A model generated the notes under the pieces. The model saw only the letters and a list, made by a program, of their open reading frames with translations. It made no database searches and was not told where the DNA came from. A DNA stretch of 64,000 nucleotides. It comes from Cristatella mucedo (lineage: Eukaryota > Bryozoa > Phylactolaemata > Cristatellidae). The first letter of the stretch is position 1; each line of letters starts with the position of its first letter. The translations under genes and the position numbers were made by a program. Positions 28,585 to 38,992 of the stretch are shown piece after piece. The DNA lies in NCBI GenBank assembly GCA_009760855.2, contig WPIO01000102.1, positions 1,240,001-1,304,000 of the forward strand. The letters run 5' to 3'.

Positions 28585-30489
28585 TTATTGATAATACAAA
28601 AAAAATACAATTAAAGCACAAGATCCAGCAAGAAATATAGCTATATATCTTGTTATGGAGCCATTGAAAATAATAGAAATTTTGCCAGAAGATATTATGG
28701 AAAGATTGCCAATTTTTAGAAAAGATGCTGTAAGTTTTTGAGCATCAAAAATGCCAAAAAAATTACTTAATTTTTTGGTTGGCTTGACAAGCGTATAATG
28801 AAAAAATTCATCGAAATATAATTTGCTTTCTATGGCTTTTTGTATTTTGTTTGTTGATTGATTTTCAATAAAGTCTCTATTTTTACCATACAGAAAATAA
28901 CATAGTATCATGATTAATGCATTTGCTAGTGTAACAATGACCTCCATTGCAATTGGAGTGTGATGGATCTGTTGCATGATTTGATTTGCAGGTATGTTTT
29001 TTACCACATCCGACATCACGTTACCATCAATTTCCGTTAATTTTAAATATTTTGTCATAACCCATCCAGATATCAAGCTTGGAACCACAAGTATTGCGAG
29101 AGATGATTTTATTGAAATGTGCGGTAGGTGGATTTGATTTTCACAATTTTTGTTTAAGAAGAGGGTAAAAAGAAGTCTAAAGCTATAAAAAGTGCCGATT
29201 ATTGCGGATAAAATTGTAAGTATAAATGTAAATAAAGATATGAATGAGGTGTGCAATTTGGTGTAAGAATAGTTCGCTGCTAAAATTGCTTCTTTGGAAT
29301 AGTATCCAGAAAATGGAAATGATCCAGTTATGGCCATTGTTCCTATTATCATACAAACAAAAATATAGGGCATTTTTTTTGCCAAACCAGAAATGTTCCT
29401 TATATCTTGCTCTCCGTGAAGGGAGTGAATGATTGCACCGGCACACAAGAACAATAAAGCCTTGAAAAATGCATGAGTTAGAAGATGAAGCATTGCAACA
29501 CTATAGGATGAGGTGCCAAGAGCAACAAACATCAGACCTAATTGACTGCAGGTTGAGTAGGCTATGATTTTTTTAATATCGTATTGCTTGCAAGCTATTA
29601 TTGCTGCTGTTGATGCGGTTATCGCACCAATTATTGCCATTAATTCACCCAAATTTGGAGTTGCTGTGAATATTGCATTGGTCTTTATTATTAGCATAAT
29701 TCCAGCTGTAACCATGGTTGCGGCATGAATTAGCGCCGAAACTGGCGTTGGTCCTTCCATTGCATCAGGAAGCCAAATATGAAAGCCAATTTGAGCTGAT
29801 TTTGTAAAAGCACCAGCCAGCAATAATAATCCAATTGTAGTTAAAGTTTGAATTTCTATATTTGTATTAATTGTCAATTCTCCAAATTTTATTGAACCAA
29901 AGGTTGAATAGATTAGAAATATTGCAACTAAAAAGAAAGCATCTCCGATTCTATTTACAACAAATGCCTTATATGATGCCGTGGTGGCAGAGTTTTTGTT
30001 TGTCCAGTATCCTATTAGTAAGTAAGAGCAAAATCCAACACCCTCCCATCCTACAAAAAATTGCAATAAATCTGAAGCAAAAACCAACAATAGCATGAAA
30101 AAAGTAAACAGAGATATGTAAGACATAAATCTGGCTCTGTTTTTTTCCTTCTGCATATATTCCATTGAATAGAGATGCACAACCAAAGATACCAAGCAAA
30201 CCATTGATGCCATCATTGCGGAGACGGAGTTTATTTCGATTGACCAAGAGCTGATATTTTTACCGCCTATTGCAATAAATTCCATCAAAGATAAGGTGAC
30301 ATTGCTCGCGGCAGAAAAGCCATAAAGGAATGTTTCAAAAGAAGAAGACAGTGCTGCAATTGCTATGCAAAAAAGAGAGAAATAAGATCCAATATTGCGC
30401 GATGTATTTCCTTTAAATGCAGATAGAGAGGCAAAAATAAAGCCTATCAATGGGGCGAATAGTGCAAAATGATGTAAAATTCCCACCAT
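28585..30489 (-). CDS. nuoL: NADH-quinone oxidoreductase subunit L
   Basis: Proton-pumping antiporter-like membrane subunit at the distal end of complex I. The 634-residue protein has about 16 helices and the core features VGWEGVGFCSYLLIGYW, AGAFTKSAQIGFHIWLPDAMEGPTPVSALIHAATMV (conserved Lys and His) and the discontinuous-helix region AYSTCSQLGLMFVALG. The long C-terminal part fits the lateral helix. It lacks nuoK and nuoM neighbours and is followed by nrdB. Confidence 0.97.
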   Translation of the reverse strand: MVGILHHFALFAPLIGFIFASLSAFKGNTSRNIGSYFSLFCIAIAALSSSFETFLYGFSAASNVTLSLMEFIAIGGKNISSWSIEINSVSAMMASMVCLVSLVVHLYSMEYMQKEKNRARFMSYISLFTFFMLLLVFASDLLQFFVGWEGVGFCSYLLIGYWTNKNSATTASYKAFVVNRIGDAFFLVAIFLIYSTFGSIKFGELTINTNIEIQTLTTIGLLLLAGAFTKSAQIGFHIWLPDAMEGPTPVSALIHAATMVTAGIMLIIKTNAIFTATPNLGELMAIIGAITASTAAIIACKQYDIKKIIAYSTCSQLGLMFVALGTSSYSVAMLHLLTHAFFKALLFLCAGAIIHSLHGEQDIRNISGLAKKMPYIFVCMIIGTMAITGSFPFSGYYSKEAILAANYSYTKLHTSFISLFTFILTILSAIIGTFYSFRLLFTLFLNKNCENQIHLPHISIKSSLAILVVPSLISGWVMTKYLKLTEIDGNVMSDVVKNIPANQIMQQIHHTPIAMEVIVTLANALIMILCYFLYGKNRDFIENQSTNKIQKAIESKLYFDEFFHYTLVKPTKKLSNFFGIFDAQKLTASFLKIGNLSIISSGKISIIFNGSITRYIAIFLAGSCALIVFFLYYQ

Positions 30490-31337
30490 GATTGTGGCAG
30501 CTAACCTCTTTTATTGCTTCTTGTGCCCTGTTTGGCTTTAAACTTAGGATTTGTTTTGTTTATAATGTAAACAACCCCCCTTCTTCTTACCAATTTGCAA
30601 TCTTTATGGCGATTTTTTGCGCTTTTTAATGAGTTTGTTACGTGCATATTTATTATGATAAAATTTATTACAATGGCCATTTTCTAGCAGAATTCTGCCA
30701 ACGAGTGAAAATAATTGCAAACTCGATTCTATGTCATCTTTTTAAAATCAAGTATAAAAATTAATTCTACATACTCAATAAGGTTAATAGGTTTGGCAAT
30801 GGGGCTTTTTTTGAAAAGATTTTGCAATATTTTAGCATTATTTTTTCTTGTTATTGTGTGTTTTTTTGCTCTCTGTCTAATAACACTAACAACCAATATT
30901 TTGAGATATATTTTAGTCAATTATTTTATCTTTTTGCTTGGAAAAATATTATAATTATTGTATTTGCTGATGATGGATCCTGCGCAGCCAACCAGTGCAA
31001 TCAAAGCAATCAAAAAGCTGCACTGTTAATGGATTTTGCCAATTTATCGCGTTGCGGTTGTTGTGGTTTTTTTATAATGTTTTTTATGTCAAGCATCAAT
31101 GTATTTTTTGATTCTTGTATGTGTTTTAATAAATCAGCAAAATGATAAAATTATATTGTTTGATAGAATCAATTTTTTTTACCGCTTGATTTTAAATTTA
31201 CTTAATTATTGCGTGATGTTTGGTGTTGGATTTTCTTTTGCTAGATATGGCGATTGTTGGCATTGTGCAATCCTTCATGATCATTTTTTTGGTGCAAAAT
31301 TTGTTGCCATGTAATGTTTATTTTATTTGTTGTTAAG
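30490..31337. other. Long divergent intergenic region, no gene supported
   Basis: About 850 bp between the divergent nuoL and the second surface protein gene. Several short open frames (for example 30715-30954 and 30822-31145) are T-rich, hydrophobic by composition and without family resemblance, so I treat them as chance. Promoters for both genes should lie here, but none stands out. Confidence 0.5.
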
Positions 31338-34300
31338 ATGAAATTTATTTCTTTTTCTGGTTGTAAAGTTTCAACTCAGAAGTCACTACCTTTATTTAGT
31401 GTAGCTTTGGCTGTTTCTGGTTTGTTTGCAAGCACATCTTTTGCTGAAACAAAACAACACAATAAAAATGTTCATTCTAGCAAATATCACAAACTTAGAG
31501 CTCATCACAACGATCACATAACCTATAGTTATGTTGGATTGGGCTTGGGTGCATCGGCTGGAATTTACGCCAGCGAGGGAGTTGGCGTGAAGGGTGCTGG
31601 AATTTCCTCTCTTGTTACAAGTTCGGCATTAGATAGTGCGGTGGTCGTTTCTCCTTCTTTTAATCTTTCCGCTCGTACTCAGCTTGGTGTGCACCATTTA
31701 GCTATGCTTAATGTTTATGGTGATGGTCCTTCTTTTAACGTACAGCAGGCTGGAGGTGTTTTACATATAACGCCATTTAATCTTGGTGCAAGTGTTAAAT
31801 TTGGTACTGTGGCTAAAAAAGTTGGCTCCCTTGCAATAGTTCCATTAGGTGGTGTGGCTGTGGATTACATTTCTCAAGCTGAAACCATTGGTTTTGGCAT
31901 TAATCGCTCCGGAAACAGAATCGAAAACAACAGTTTAAGCCTTACTGGTGTTGTTGGTGCGCAATTTATTATAACACCAAACAGCGGAAAGCAACAACTA
32001 ACGGTTGAAACAACAGTTGGTGCCGGTGTGCAGTTGGGTAATTTGCTGAATTTGGAAAAAAACGGTCAGATTAACGGTGCCATAACAGCAGGATTGGGAT
32101 TGGAGCATCGCTTTCATATTAGCAAAAGTGCTTATGTGGGTTATGGTATTAAAAGTGATGTGAGTGTTTTTATTGCTTCTGCTCAAGAAATTGCCAATAA
32201 CGCCGTTCGTAATACACTAAATGCCAGCGCAGAGTTCGCATCAGCGGGATTGCAATCATACTTGAAAGAACTAAAAAACCTTGACAGTGCCGGAAAAGAT
32301 ATTGCCTTTAAAGATGCAGCTGGGAAGGGTATAACGGCAGATGCTTGGCTGCAAAATCAAATAATAAATACCTTAAATGATTCTTTTAATATCGAACAAT
32401 ACAAAACCAGCAATCCAGCACTCTACACGCAATATACCAATTTGGCCACAGAAATTAAAAGCACAGTGGAGGACTTAATAACACAAAAATACCTGCGCGG
32501 CAGCGCCGTTACCATGGTGGATGTTGTTACTGCCGTTAATCAGCTGGTTGTTGATTCTGGCGTTGTTACTGCCGTTAATCAGCTGGTTGTTGATTCTGGC
32601 TTAGAAAGTAACGTTTTAGGAAAGAACGTATATTTCAACATAAACCCTCTATGGAATTTGATTCCACAAAAGCTAGATTCTCTTGGCATGGCCGTTAGCA
32701 ATATTGCGGAAATAGACGCAGTCCCTTATAACAACCAAAATAAAGATTTAGTAAATGCTTTGGTGCAACGTCTTTTTGTTATGAATCAAGCCGCCTTAAT
32801 ACCTCAAGATCGCTTGGCTTTGGCTGGTGGAAAGTTGCAAAATATTTCCTCTTCTGACTCAAGTAATTATCTAGAATCTAGATTGCTTAATTCTAACGGG
32901 GCAGAATATGCAGCAAATCTATTTTCTACCAAGGTGCCAATTGATGGTAATATGGTTTCTTTAAGCGATGCAGTTAATGCCCTAAAGGCAGAGTTAGGCA
33001 AGCCCGCCGCGGAAGTTAACCTTAGTGCCTTGCAAACTGCAAAAACCAATCTTGAGAGTCTCTTGAAGGTATTTGATGCAACTGCGTCCAATAGCTCTTT
33101 TGACGACCTAGAACGCAACTATCAAAGTATAAGCCAAAAAATTACAGGCGCCAAAGTATCAAATCTAATGAATTTAAATGGCGTCAGAGCGTCGTCCATA
33201 GAAAATGCTGGCATTAACCAATTTAACATAGATGCAACCTTCAAGGCTTTAAACTATCTATTGGCAAACAATGTAACAGATAAAGACGGCAAAGTTGTTG
33301 TAAACTATGCAACCAAGGAAAATATCAATGCAATTTTGCAGGCCGCAGATGATGTGGCTTTAGATAGCAGCAAAATAACAGACCTTACATTCGGCTTGTT
33401 TAAAACCGAAAGTAGTGGGTCATCAACTTCAACCGATGACACTGCCGCTGGGGCCTTAGGTGTTTTAACCCGCATAACCATTAACGCTAATCTTGATTTT
33501 GCCGGTCAGGTTGATTTAAGCCTAGGCAGCTACGATCAATCTGTAATTGCCGAAAATTATGCCGCAAACTTGGCCGCAATTTACGATACTAAGTTAATAA
33601 ATTCTGCCAATAAAATAATTGCCAAGGCAAATTCTTTAGTAACCAAGCCAACAATAAATGCAGAATCTATATTCGATTACTTTACTCTGCCTTCGGTTCA
33701 ATCGTTTATTGCCACAGCTTATGCTACATATAATTTAGGGCAAGATTTGGTGGATATTCTTAAGGATATGCAAAAAGAGATAAACGGTGGGCAAGATTAT
33801 TCTCTTGGTACCGCTTCTAATATTTTGAATGCCAATGGCAGAATTAAAGATGCCGGTCTGCAAGAGCTAAACCCAACCTACGCAACCAACCACCAAGGCA
33901 ACACCACAATCAGCAATCCATTAACACTTGAAGGAGTTACATATCGCAATTATATTAGAGAGGTTCGCGATATCTTGAATAAATTGTTGGGGGTTGATTT
34001 TACTGACACTGGCGGCTTTTATTATAATAATGGGCAGTTGAAGCCTCTGAACTTGTTCTCGTTTTACCAGACAGACAACATAGGCAACAATAGCAAATTA
34101 GAAGGCATTCGCCCTGTAGGTGATATTATTGGCGCTATGCCAAGTGGCATACTTTCTGCAGATCAGAAAAAATACCAAGCTATACAGCAAGATGTGGCAG
34201 AAATAAATGCCTTATTTACAGGAGATTCTTTAAGGGCTATTAAAGATTTTTGGTCCACTCATTCTTTTGTTGACTTGTCTACGAATGAAGGAAGGACAGA

Positions 34301-34694
34301 TTTGAACACGCTATTTTCAACCAATCCAATCGGAAATGCTATCGAATTGCAAAATCAATATGAGGGGCTTTTAATATTTGTGGATAAATACATAGTAGAT
34401 TTGGATGCTGCCGGTAAAACATCTGCCGACTCAAGCTATGTTGGTGCAACCAATAGCAATGCTCTATTGCCACGAACAGCAGAATACATCAGCATCGTTG
34501 CCAATGCCGTAAAGGAATATGAAGATAAGTTATTTGCCCTTGAGGAAAAAATTGCCGACCTAACAAACCCTAACGATCAAGACTTAGTTGGCTCCAGAGC
34601 GCAAGTTACAACGGAAAGCACAACAAATTCAGGTGCTTTGGCTGGTGTGTACACCAGATTTTACGCTGGTTTCTCCTTTGGAGTAAAATTCTAG
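31338..34694 (+). CDS. Large outer-membrane barrel-type surface protein, paralogue 2
   Basis: This is a second member of the family encoded at 22359-25376. I start it at the ATG at 31338, which gives a normal signal peptide (KSLPLFSVALAVSGLFASTSFA, cut before ETK); an in-frame upstream ATG at 31314 would add eight residues. The protein has about 1118 residues. The N-terminal barrel-like part (YVGLGLGASAGIYASEGVGV, FNLSARTQLGVHHLAML, SAYVGYGIKSDVSVFIA) matches paralogue 1 in order and pattern. A central segment of about 800 residues rich in Ala, Asn and Leu follows, then the terminal strand VYTRFYAGFSFGVKF with the same YTRxYxGFSxG pattern. A 39-bp tandem duplication lies in the central segment. 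A terminator follows. Confidence 0.8.
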   Translation: MKFISFSGCKVSTQKSLPLFSVALAVSGLFASTSFAETKQHNKNVHSSKYHKLRAHHNDHITYSYVGLGLGASAGIYASEGVGVKGAGISSLVTSSALDSAVVVSPSFNLSARTQLGVHHLAMLNVYGDGPSFNVQQAGGVLHITPFNLGASVKFGTVAKKVGSLAIVPLGGVAVDYISQAETIGFGINRSGNRIENNSLSLTGVVGAQFIITPNSGKQQLTVETTVGAGVQLGNLLNLEKNGQINGAITAGLGLEHRFHISKSAYVGYGIKSDVSVFIASAQEIANNAVRNTLNASAEFASAGLQSYLKELKNLDSAGKDIAFKDAAGKGITADAWLQNQIINTLNDSFNIEQYKTSNPALYTQYTNLATEIKSTVEDLITQKYLRGSAVTMVDVVTAVNQLVVDSGVVTAVNQLVVDSGLESNVLGKNVYFNINPLWNLIPQKLDSLGMAVSNIAEIDAVPYNNQNKDLVNALVQRLFVMNQAALIPQDRLALAGGKLQNISSSDSSNYLESRLLNSNGAEYAANLFSTKVPIDGNMVSLSDAVNALKAELGKPAAEVNLSALQTAKTNLESLLKVFDATASNSSFDDLERNYQSISQKITGAKVSNLMNLNGVRASSIENAGINQFNIDATFKALNYLLANNVTDKDGKVVVNYATKENINAILQAADDVALDSSKITDLTFGLFKTESSGSSTSTDDTAAGALGVLTRITINANLDFAGQVDLSLGSYDQSVIAENYAANLAAIYDTKLINSANKIIAKANSLVTKPTINAESIFDYFTLPSVQSFIATAYATYNLGQDLVDILKDMQKEINGGQDYSLGTASNILNANGRIKDAGLQELNPTYATNHQGNTTISNPLTLEGVTYRNYIREVRDILNKLLGVDFTDTGGFYYNNGQLKPLNLFSFYQTDNIGNNSKLEGIRPVGDIIGAMPSGILSADQKKYQAIQQDVAEINALFTGDSLRAIKDFWSTHSFVDLSTNEGRTDLNTLFSTNPIGNAIELQNQYEGLLIFVDKYIVDLDAAGKTSADSSYVGATNSNALLPRTAEYISIVANAVKEYEDKLFALEEKIADLTNPNDQDLVGSRAQVTTESTTNSGALAGVYTRFYAGFSFGVKF
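32523..32600 (+). repeat. 39-bp in-frame tandem repeat in surface protein 2
   Basis: Two identical 39-bp units (32523-32561, 32562-32600) each code VVTAVNQLVVDSG. Perfect identity points to a recent event. Confidence 0.96.
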
Positions 34695-34718
34695 AGAGCT
34701 TGTATTATCAGCATCAAA

Positions 34719-34753
34719 GCCCACCTTTGCCTAAAACATTGGTGGGTTTTTTT
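34719..34753 (+). terminator. Rho-independent terminator after surface protein 2
   Basis: CCCACC (34720-34725) pairs with GGTGGG (34741-34746), followed by seven T. It starts 25 bp after the stop codon and is the clearest terminator in the window. Confidence 0.85.
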
Positions 34754-35290
34754 GTTAAATTTATTACCATATGGCATAAAATATTGCCCAAAAGGGCGAT
34801 ATTATTTTGTGTGTTATGTTCTTATTTACGTTCGCAGAAAATACCATCTCCAAGTTTCTGTGATAGATTTATTGCTCCATTTGTTTACAGCAAAAGAAAA
34901 AACCAATCTATTTTTCTTAATGTTAAAAAAATATCTATAGTTTTGCCAATTAGTCTATTTTTCGGCTATAAATTGTAGCCAATCAATAAAAAACTTATTT
35001 TATGCTGATGTGGAAGGTTTACTTAGCTTATGAAGATAATGCTAAAAAATTCTAAATTAAAATTAAGGATTTGTTTTTTTGCAGTCCAATATCTTCATCA
35101 TTAAAGTTAAAAACTTTTCTTTTGTGAAAAATGGTGTTTTTTGGATATTTTTTCAATAAAAAATTGTTACATTCAATGTTAGTTCAATTAAGGTTTTTGC
35201 TGTGCGTGGCTATAGATTTTGGCATTTTACAATATTAACTATGGTAAATTATTTTTTATCTATTAGTGCACTTGCCATATTTATATCTAT
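34754..35290. other. Intergenic, no gene seen
   Basis: AT-rich. Two short open frames (34700-34978 and 34752-34940) overlap in different frames and the terminator, and show no family pattern. No RNA gene or repeat was seen. Confidence 0.5.
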
Positions 35291-35920
35291 ATGTTAATGT
35301 CTGCAAAGCAGCCCATCACAGCAAAAGAAAAAATAAACCTTAAGTTTAGGGCTAGATTTTTGGCGCTAAGTAAAAACTTAAAAAAAGTTAGATCCGAAGT
35401 TGCAGTAATGAGTGATTTGACTGTACAAAGAAGCATGAATCGCCTTTTTTTAAGAGATGCTATCAAAATGCGCAACATGAACAACAGGGATAGGTGTGTA
35501 GTTTTGCGTCGTCAGCGTATGTTTTTAATGCTTCTAAAGGCAATGATCATGAGTGCCTGTCCTCTTAATATTCCCATGAGAATGCGCTCCATTTTAACCA
35601 GATCGCAATTGAAAATATTGTTTTTGATTTTGGCAAAAAAAAGAATGCGCCTGCTGTGGGAACTGGATAGGCAAAGGCAAAATATGTTGCGTTTGCAACA
35701 GATTAGGAGCGCTCCACCAGAGATAACAAGGCCGCGAGAACAAGATTTAGATAAATTTATGGAGCGCACACTGCAAAATGCAAAGTCTAAATTATACGAT
35801 ACCAAGGCTAGCAATTATAATAAATGGAATGACACTTGGCTGCAAAAAATACTCCAAGAAAAAATCAACTCAATTAAAGAAAGTAAAGATAATTTTTCCT
35901 CCAAATGGCATGGCAGATAG
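35291..35920 (+). CDS. Very basic, Met/Arg/Lys-rich hypothetical protein
   Basis: The 209 residues are strongly positive, with many Arg and Lys and unusually many Met (RRQRMFLMLLKAMIMS, MRMRSILTRSQLKILFLILAKKRMR). No signal peptide, zinc motif or known domain is visible. The composition would suit binding to nucleic acid or acidic membranes. A minus-strand open frame at 35512-35814 overlaps but looks like a shadow. The ORF is isolated, with noncoding sequence on both sides, so it could be a lineage-specific gene or chance; its length in AT-rich DNA favours a gene. Confidence 0.5.
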   Translation: MLMSAKQPITAKEKINLKFRARFLALSKNLKKVRSEVAVMSDLTVQRSMNRLFLRDAIKMRNMNNRDRCVVLRRQRMFLMLLKAMIMSACPLNIPMRMRSILTRSQLKILFLILAKKRMRLLWELDRQRQNMLRLQQIRSAPPEITRPREQDLDKFMERTLQNAKSKLYDTKASNYNKWNDTWLQKILQEKINSIKESKDNFSSKWHGR

Positions 35921-36349
35921 ATTGCTTATCTTTTTTTGTAGACGACGTGCCTGTTGTTTTTAAGATATATGATAGTTAGGGGCGTTTTGTGTGTGGTGGA
36001 TTATGGCGATGTTCCTTAAATAATATCAATCCATCATATTTAAGATTTAGATAAATTGATTAATCATTTCTGGTGTGGTGGTATTTTTTTGGCTGATGTT
36101 TTAATTTATAGCAATCTTTCATCTATCCAGCCTATCTTGAATTGAATCATGATTCGGTATATTATATTTTCTTGAGCGCTGTGGTTTGTGATATTAATTT
36201 ATAATTTTAGGAATTAAATATAGGTTAGAGGCAAATTTGGAGAATTTTTTAGATGATGTTTCTGTCATTAATACTACACAAATATATTCTATATCACATG
36301 CTGGCAATTATGTTGCAATATTTGTAACCGCAATAATTAATTTATAATG
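35921..36349. other. Intergenic, no gene seen
   Basis: AT-rich convergent region between a plus-strand gene and the 3' end of sdhD. No hairpin with T-run or RNA gene was found. Confidence 0.5.
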
Positions 36350-36874
36350 CTACTTCATTGTAATAATTTTTCTTTTTAAGATTTTTTTAGTTCCGTGATC
36401 TTGCATTTCAATGTGGATATTTTCATCCGTGGAGATTAAAAAACCAGAAGGAAATTCAATCACTTCTAGATCACGGTTAATTTGGCCGATATTGCTTTTA
36501 GCGATGTAAAAGCTGGCAGCCTCTAAGGCAAATACACCAGAAGCAATATATGAGAATCCGAAGACTAGCTTAACCACAAAATTTCTCCATATTTTATTAG
36601 CAATATAGTCTTCCGCTATAATTTTCATTCCTATTGCACCGTGCAGCATTAATGCATACATTGCCATAGAACAAACAACCGTAGATAGAGCACTGGAGCA
36701 GCATTTTTGCCATAAAATCATAGAAATAACTCCAATTTGTTTTTCCTCTAAAGAGATGGAATAATAGATTGCTAATATTAATGCCGTTGCAATTAAAAGC
36801 AGCGCCATAACTGCTGTTATTCTTTGCAATAGCCATTCTTTTGAAGCTCTCATAAAACATAAACGATAACTCAA
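36350..36874 (-). CDS. sdhD: Succinate dehydrogenase membrane anchor subunit D
   Basis: Membrane anchor of succinate dehydrogenase (complex II). Evidence is the N-terminal SKEWLLQRITAVMALLL and the heme-ligand segment MLHGAIGMKIIAEDYIANKIWR, with histidine followed by the EDY motif, plus three hydrophobic helices. The protein has 174 residues, longer than usual (about 115-130), because of about 45 polar C-terminal residues. sdhC, sdhA and sdhB are not adjacent, so the gene is an orphan of its usual operon. Confidence 0.85.
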   Translation of the reverse strand: MSYRLCFMRASKEWLLQRITAVMALLLIATALILAIYYSISLEEKQIGVISMILWQKCCSSALSTVVCSMAMYALMLHGAIGMKIIAEDYIANKIWRNFVVKLVFGFSYIASGVFALEAASFYIAKSNIGQINRDLEVIEFPSGFLISTDENIHIEMQDHGTKKILKRKIITMK

Positions 36875-37122
36875 TTTTCTTAACGATTTTGCGGTGTTAA
36901 TATAAGTTGCAAGTCAATTGTTGTTATTTATATATTATGGTTTTTTTGCTTATTTTTTTCATTACCTTCCTTAAGGTGCAGGGAAGTATTTTTATCATCA
37001 AATCTTGATATCTAGTCTTAAGCTTTGTGTTGGCAATTATTAGCAACTGAATAATTATCTTGTTTTTAAAAAAATAGCCATAGATTTGCAAGATATTCTT
37101 TACACTATTAAGCATTTTTGCC

Positions 37123-38865
37123 ATGGAATACATTTTTAATCAGATCAAATTGGCAGTAAAGCAGGCCGTAATTAAAGCTTCCAAGCTTTATGGATATTCA
37201 TTGCCGGAAGAACTTAATTTGGAGCTGGATTTAATTTCCGAGCAAAAGGCCAATTTTGGCGATGTTTCAACAAATGTTGCGATGGTTTTGGCAAAGCAAT
37301 TAGGTCAAAAACCTAACATTTTGGCGGAGCAAATTTCCGCGCAAATTAACAGCGATCTATGTGAGAGGATTTCCGTTGCTGGAGCTGGCTTTATTAATAT
37401 GTTTTTTTCTGAAAAGACGATTTTAATTGGTATAAATCAAGCACGAGCCGCTGGCATTAAATATGGATTAAGTGATTTTGGCAAAGGCGAAAAGATTAAT
37501 ATTGAGTATGTTTCCGCCAATCCAACTGGGCCGCTGCATATTGGCCACACAAGGGGTGCAATTTATGGAGAAATTCTTTGTTCTTTATTGCAAAAAAGTG
37601 GTTTTTGCATTACTAGAGAATATTACATTAATGATGCTGGATCACAAATTGATAAATTAGCCAAATCCGCCATAATTAGATACCAACAAATTGCACTACA
37701 GGATAGTTCCATAGCCATACCTGATGGCTGTTATCCTGGTGATTATTTAATTGCCACTGGTCAGAAGATTTTTGATGCCAATGGAGCTGCTTTATTGGGC
37801 TTGGGCCTTGATGATGCTGCCGCAAAAGTTAGAAATGTTGTGATAGAAGATATGTTAAATTTAATAAAAGAAGACTTGGAAAAGCTTGATATTAAACACG
37901 ATGTTTTTACTTCCGAGCTGGAAATATGTGCAGATGAAAAAATGATGCAAATCTTTGAAACATTAAGACTTGATGGCCATATTTACACCGGCACTATAGA
38001 AAAACCAAAACATTTGGATGATAGTGATGATTGGGCGGAAGTGGAGCAAGAATTATTTAGATCTACCGCTTTAGGTGATGATATGGATAGGCCCATTAAA
38101 AAACAAGATGGAAGTTGGGCTTATTTTGCACCAGACATAGCTTATCATTACGATAAATATCGTAGGGGTTTTAAAAAAATGATTCTAATATTGGGTGCAG
38201 ATCACAAAGGCTACGTTAAAAGAATTTCTGCGGCAGTTAAGGCTGTTAGTAATGGGGAGGCCGAGATAGATGTTCGTTTGTGTGAGTTGGTCAATTTTTT
38301 AGAAAATGGCATACCGGCCAAAATGTCCAAAAGAAGTGGCGATTTCGTTTCCGTTGGTGATGTGGTGGATCAGTGTCATCCAGATATTCTGCGTTTTATT
38401 ATGTTGACCAGAAAAAATGATACAGTTTTAAATTTTGATTTTGCCAAAGCCAAAGAACAATCCAAAGACAATCCAATCTTTTATATTCAATATGCTCATA
38501 GTCGTTGTTGTTCTCTTTTAAGAAGCTTTGCCGCCAGATATGGAGAGTTAATAAATGAAGAATTGACTGAATCAGAGTGGCACTCTATAAAAAATAGCGA
38601 TGCTTTAAGAAATATTTGGCGTCATATTGTTGCTTATCCAAAGGTGATCTCTAGAGCCGTAACAATCTATGAATTGCATTTAATTGCATTTTTTCTTATA
38701 GAATTTTCTGCTTCTGTGCATGAAGCTTGGAACGGAGACATGACTTTTATAGATAAAGAAGATGTAAGCCACTCGGCAGCGGTAATGAAGGTTATTATGG
38801 CCGTTAAGAACGTTATTGCTGCAGCTCTTGATATTTTTAACGTTACTCCCATGGAGAAAATGTAA
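37123..38865 (+). CDS. argS: Arginyl-tRNA synthetase
   Basis: Class I synthetase that charges tRNA-Arg. The 580 residues show the N-terminal Arg-tRNA synthetase domain, SANPTGPLHIGHTRGA with HIGH at 139-142, KMSKR at 400-404 followed by SGDFVSVGDVVD, and a DALR-type C-terminal helical domain. Complete, with no Shine-Dalgarno before the ATG. It marks the left edge of core sequence before the accessory island. Confidence 0.98.
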   Translation: MEYIFNQIKLAVKQAVIKASKLYGYSLPEELNLELDLISEQKANFGDVSTNVAMVLAKQLGQKPNILAEQISAQINSDLCERISVAGAGFINMFFSEKTILIGINQARAAGIKYGLSDFGKGEKINIEYVSANPTGPLHIGHTRGAIYGEILCSLLQKSGFCITREYYINDAGSQIDKLAKSAIIRYQQIALQDSSIAIPDGCYPGDYLIATGQKIFDANGAALLGLGLDDAAAKVRNVVIEDMLNLIKEDLEKLDIKHDVFTSELEICADEKMMQIFETLRLDGHIYTGTIEKPKHLDDSDDWAEVEQELFRSTALGDDMDRPIKKQDGSWAYFAPDIAYHYDKYRRGFKKMILILGADHKGYVKRISAAVKAVSNGEAEIDVRLCELVNFLENGIPAKMSKRSGDFVSVGDVVDQCHPDILRFIMLTRKNDTVLNFDFAKAKEQSKDNPIFYIQYAHSRCCSLLRSFAARYGELINEELTESEWHSIKNSDALRNIWRHIVAYPKVISRAVTIYELHLIAFFLIEFSASVHEAWNGDMTFIDKEDVSHSAAVMKVIMAVKNVIAAALDIFNVTPMEKM

Positions 38866-38992
38866 TGGCCTTATGGTAATGATAATTTTTTGATTGTGTT
38901 GTTTGTGACAAAAAGCAGCCTTACTTTAATGAAATCATAGCAAAAAATAATTAAAAAAGAAAATAATAAAGAAGAAAATTAATTGATCTATT

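Noticed and set aside
30715-31145. Short plus-strand ORFs between nuoL and surface protein 2
   Set aside because: They overlap in different frames, are T-rich and hydrophobic by composition only, and lack motifs.
36924-37133. Minus-strand ORF of 69 codons upstream of argS
   Set aside because: It overlaps the argS start, has low complexity and shows no family pattern.
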